Of a stretch of 53,008 nucleotides of DNA, positions 51,175-53,008 are shown piece after piece. The stretch comes from Planococcus salinarum. Lineage in GTDB: Bacteria > Bacillota > Bacilli > Bacillales_A > Planococcaceae. The DNA lies in assembly GCF_007004625.1 (NCBI RefSeq), contig NZ_VIFV01000022.1:1-53008 (forward strand), read 5' to 3'. The stretch's first letter is position 1, and every line of letters starts with the position of its first letter. The position numbers were made by a program, and so were the translations under genes. The notes beneath the pieces are model-generated. The model saw only the letters and a list, made by a program, of their open reading frames with translations, was not told the DNA's origin and searched no databases.

Positions 51175-51208
51175 GAAGGAACTTCATTTGAAGCTCCTTC
51201 TCTTTTTT
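51175..51208 (+). terminator. Terminator after the first GNAT gene
   Basis: GAAGGA and CTTC arms pair with GAAG and TCCTTC (one A-C mismatch), followed by a T-rich run. Confidence 0.78.
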
Positions 51209-51218
51209 CTTCATAAAA

Positions 51219-51238
51219 GTGTACTTTTACGAACGGTT
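51219..51238 (+). repeat. Half palindrome shared with 45556-45575
   Basis: The 20 bases starting GTGTACTTTTACG are identical to the right arm of the palindrome near 45560; the left arm is missing. The remainder of the 51102-51435 gap is AT-rich and shows no gene. Confidence 0.7.
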
Positions 51239-51435
51239 ATTTAGTAGATTTTAAAAGAATCCAAAGTTGAATTACTAATCAAAAATCCCGGCAAGTAGAT
51301 AACAAGTAATAAAAATAATGTTCAGACTTTTAAAAGGGAAAAATGTTACAATTTTCTAGGAAGGCAGAATGGGATAAAGAAATATATTTGTTCATTCATT
51401 TTTTAAGCAGCATCCAGAAAGGTTGATCAATTTTT

Positions 51436-51996
51436 ATGGTTGAGATCATTGGAAGAAAAATCGAGTTAATTAAAAATACGAAAGAAAACTTGGATGAGCT
51501 ATATTTTTGGAGATTTGAAGAAAAGGAACAAGAAGCGAAAAAGTGGAATGGGCCATACATACCTGAAAAGCGAATGACAAAGGAAGAACACCGTAAACAT
51601 TGGTTGAATGAAGAAAAAATTACAACGGGAGTTCCAGCTTCTCTCGTGATAAGAGCTGAGGGAAAAGTGATTGGCTATGTGGGTGCTTATTGGGTAGATA
51701 AGAATACGAACTGGCTCGAGACCGGAATTGTAATTTACGATAAAGATTATTGGAATGGCGAATATGGCTCTGAAGCCTACAAGCGCTGGATTGATTTCCT
51801 TTTTGAATCAACAGAGTTACACAGACTGGGGATGTCGACCTGGTCCGGAAACGAAAGAATGATGAAAGTCGCCGAAAGGATGGGAATGACTGTAGAAGCA
51901 CGCGTAAGAAATGCTCGAACAGTAGAAGGACAATATTTTGATGCAATAAAAATGGGGATTCTGAGAGAAGAATGGGAAAAATCAATTGTCAGTTAA
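51436..51996 (+). CDS. GNAT-family N-acetyltransferase, RimJ/RimL type
   Basis: This 186-aa acetyltransferase of the RimJ/RimL group starts MVEIIGRKIELIKNTKENLDELYFWRFEE. Motif A is GIVIYDKDYWNGEYGSEAYKRWIDF, and LHRLGMSTWSGNERMMKVAERMGM is the family helix-strand block. The substrate may be a protein N-terminus or a small molecule. AAAGGTTG lies some distance upstream. The next gene starts 25 bp after its stop, so the two may be cotranscribed. Confidence 0.85.
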   Translation: MVEIIGRKIELIKNTKENLDELYFWRFEEKEQEAKKWNGPYIPEKRMTKEEHRKHWLNEEKITTGVPASLVIRAEGKVIGYVGAYWVDKNTNWLETGIVIYDKDYWNGEYGSEAYKRWIDFLFESTELHRLGMSTWSGNERMMKVAERMGMTVEARVRNARTVEGQYFDAIKMGILREEWEKSIVS

Positions 51997-52021
51997 ATTC
52001 AATAATGAAAAGAGGGGTTTA

Positions 52022-52786
52022 ATGGAAAATCTATTCGGGAATGTCGCGCAAGACTTTGTGAATTATCGAAAAGGATATCCTAGTAAATTTTATGAGAAGC
52101 TGCAGGAAGAATGTGGAGTGGTTTTTCGAAATCAGCAAGTATTGGATATCGCCACTTCGAATGGACTAGCAGCGAGAGATTTAGCAGCTCTAGGAAGTTA
52201 TGTTACGGGAGTCGATAACTCACCAGAACTTATAGAGGAAGCCATCCGGACAAACAGGGTGGAGGAACTGAACATCAAATATTTCCTCGGAGACGTAACA
52301 GATTTACCTGTTGAAGAAAAGTCCTTCGATCTGATTACTGCTATACATTGTTGGAATGTACTCCCTACCGAACAAACCATAAGTGAAATATATAGGGTTC
52401 TAAAACCTGGCGGTAAATTCATCCTTGCTCAATTTGATCCTGTTTCTATAAAGAATAGCGTTGTTACCGAAACAGAGAAGATTGTTTCTAGGTTTAATAC
52501 TGAATGGAGTCGTAAGAGCACGCATGGCATCTATCCACAATGGATAAATGATTGCTACGACGGCGGTTTTAGAAATGTTGAAACTTTCTCCTTCGATGAT
52601 TTGATCCCTTTTTCACACGAAGAGTGGAAAGGGAAAATGAGAACAGATGAGAGCATTGGAGGAAGCTTGCAAGACGAAGAAGTAAAAGCATTTGACCATG
52701 CCTTATCCATTCTTCTTGAAGAACAGTTTGACGAAAATGTTTTGGACGTTCCACATCGGATGTTTTCCGTCATTTGCGAAAAGTAA
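52022..52786 (+). CDS. Class I SAM-dependent methyltransferase (Methyltransf_11)
   Basis: This 254-aa protein has motif I VLDIATSNGLAARDL, with serine-asparagine where glycines are usual, the acidic residue in VTGVDNS, motif II FDLITAIHCWNVLP and motif III LKPGGKFILAQF. Target unknown. ATG chosen after AAGAGGGG; an upstream in-frame start overlaps the acetyltransferase stop. Last gene of the accessory run, followed by the 13-mer repeat and a terminator. Confidence 0.85.
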   Translation: MENLFGNVAQDFVNYRKGYPSKFYEKLQEECGVVFRNQQVLDIATSNGLAARDLAALGSYVTGVDNSPELIEEAIRTNRVEELNIKYFLGDVTDLPVEEKSFDLITAIHCWNVLPTEQTISEIYRVLKPGGKFILAQFDPVSIKNSVVTETEKIVSRFNTEWSRKSTHGIYPQWINDCYDGGFRNVETFSFDDLIPFSHEEWKGKMRTDESIGGSLQDEEVKAFDHALSILLEEQFDENVLDVPHRMFSVICEK

Positions 52787-52807
52787 TACTTAATATCTTC
52801 AATAACT

Positions 52808-52820
52808 AGTTTACATATCA
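52808..52820 (+). repeat. 13-mer AGTTTACATATCA, copy 3
   Basis: Lies 21 bp after the methyltransferase stop; identical to the copies at 46305 and 51149. Confidence 0.65.
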
Positions 52821-52839
52821 TCAGTTGATGAGAAGTAAT

Positions 52840-52876
52840 AAATGGCAGGAGCTAATTATGCCACCTGCCATTTTAT
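52840..52876 (+). terminator. Terminator after the methyltransferase gene
   Basis: AATGGCAGG (52841-52849) pairs with CCTGCCATT (52864-52872), followed by TTATT. Confidence 0.8.
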
Positions 52877-52890
52877 TAAGAGATAGTTTG

Positions 52891-53008
52891 TCAAATTAAG
52901 TGCAACACTTCGTCCATGAATGCTTCGTTTGCTGTTCGCCACTTCAAGCATTTTCGTGGCCGGTTATTGATTAGTCGGAGTGCTTCGTTTAATTCTTCTT
53001 CACTGATG
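52891..53008 (-). CDS. IS30-family transposase, C-terminal end (cut by window edge)
   Basis: Read on the minus strand, the frame from the window edge encodes ISEEELNEALRLINNRPRK, then CLKWRTANEAFMDEV and LHLI-stop. The NNRPRK...W(K/R)T..E.F pattern and HLI ending are typical of IS30 transposase C-termini. The stop lies 15-20 bp from an expected IS end (GTCAAATTAAGTGCAAC). Most of the gene lies outside the window, so its integrity cannot be judged. Confidence 0.8.
   Translation of the reverse strand, partial: ISEEELNEALRLINNRPRKCLKWRTANEAFMDEVLHLI

Noticed and set aside
46305..52820. Integron attC sites
   Set aside because: The 13-mer repeats lack the GTTRRRY/RYYYAAC ends and paired L/R boxes of attC, and no integron integrase is present.

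Overview
The window looks like the chromosome of a low-to-mid GC Gram-positive member of the Bacillales, most likely Planococcaceae (Planococcus-like). This rests on protein flavour and on gene order matching Bacillus subtilis neighbourhoods: namA(yqjM)-proC(yqjO)-yqjP, ccdA-ccdC-yneK, and acnA-yneP-yneQ-yneR-plsY-yneT-parE-parC. The species cannot be proved from the sequence alone. No rRNA, tRNA or CRISPR array was seen.

Layout. 1-560: the 3' end of a group II intron, then a probable type I toxin-antitoxin unit: a 35-residue holin-like toxin, a convergent antisense RNA, and a LexA-like box over the toxin promoter. 598-2750 (minus): a proC-namA operon behind a proline T-box leader with a consensus sigma-A promoter. 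2829-7345: YqjP metallo-hydrolase, a DUF3221 lipoprotein, and argGH with ARG boxes. 7477-11070: a heterodimeric BmrCD-type ABC exporter. 11371-15133: a cytochrome c maturation group (ccdA, thioredoxin-like, ccdC, yneK). Its operon terminator has been split by an IS150-type IS3-family element with a 3-bp target duplication; the element's orfA is itself broken. 15254-19959: small DUF1659/DUF2922/YvrJ genes, a Sco copper chaperone, mscL, a lytic transglycosylase, a GlsB-like protein, nicotinamidase, and a tyrosine-recombinase homologue lacking catalytic residues. 20276-30674: DinB, aconitase, the yne genes, plsY and parEC.

30829-32591 (minus): ArsR with an FAD oxidoreductase, with three identical-format inverted repeats (ATCAA-N6-TTGAT). 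34360-41730: two divergent units carrying a CDP-alcohol phosphatidyltransferase, a SelD-N-terminal-like FAD oxidoreductase, a dihydrolipoamide-dehydrogenase-like protein fused to DUF1499, a TVP38/VTT membrane protein, and a YnjB-YnjC-YnjD-type ABC importer. This resembles the uncharacterised E. coli ynjBCDEF locus with added redox enzymes. It is the best candidate here for an undescribed multi-gene system. 42550-43350: two small multidrug-resistance-type proteins under a guanidine-I riboswitch, hence a guanidinium exporter. 43457-45276: mhqR-mhqO with operators, followed by a 3' remnant of an FMN reductase gene.

45300-53008 is visibly more AT-rich and looks accessory. It holds a VOC protein, a divergent SgrR-type regulator and MFS exporter, a stray PyrH-like kinase, two GNAT acetyltransferases, a SAM methyltransferase, and the end of an IS30-family element. 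Short repeats recur here: GTTCGTAAA palindromes, and a 13-mer downstream of three genes. Elsewhere several intergenic repeat families sit between genes, including a roughly 120-bp element that starts right at a TAG stop codon in both copies.
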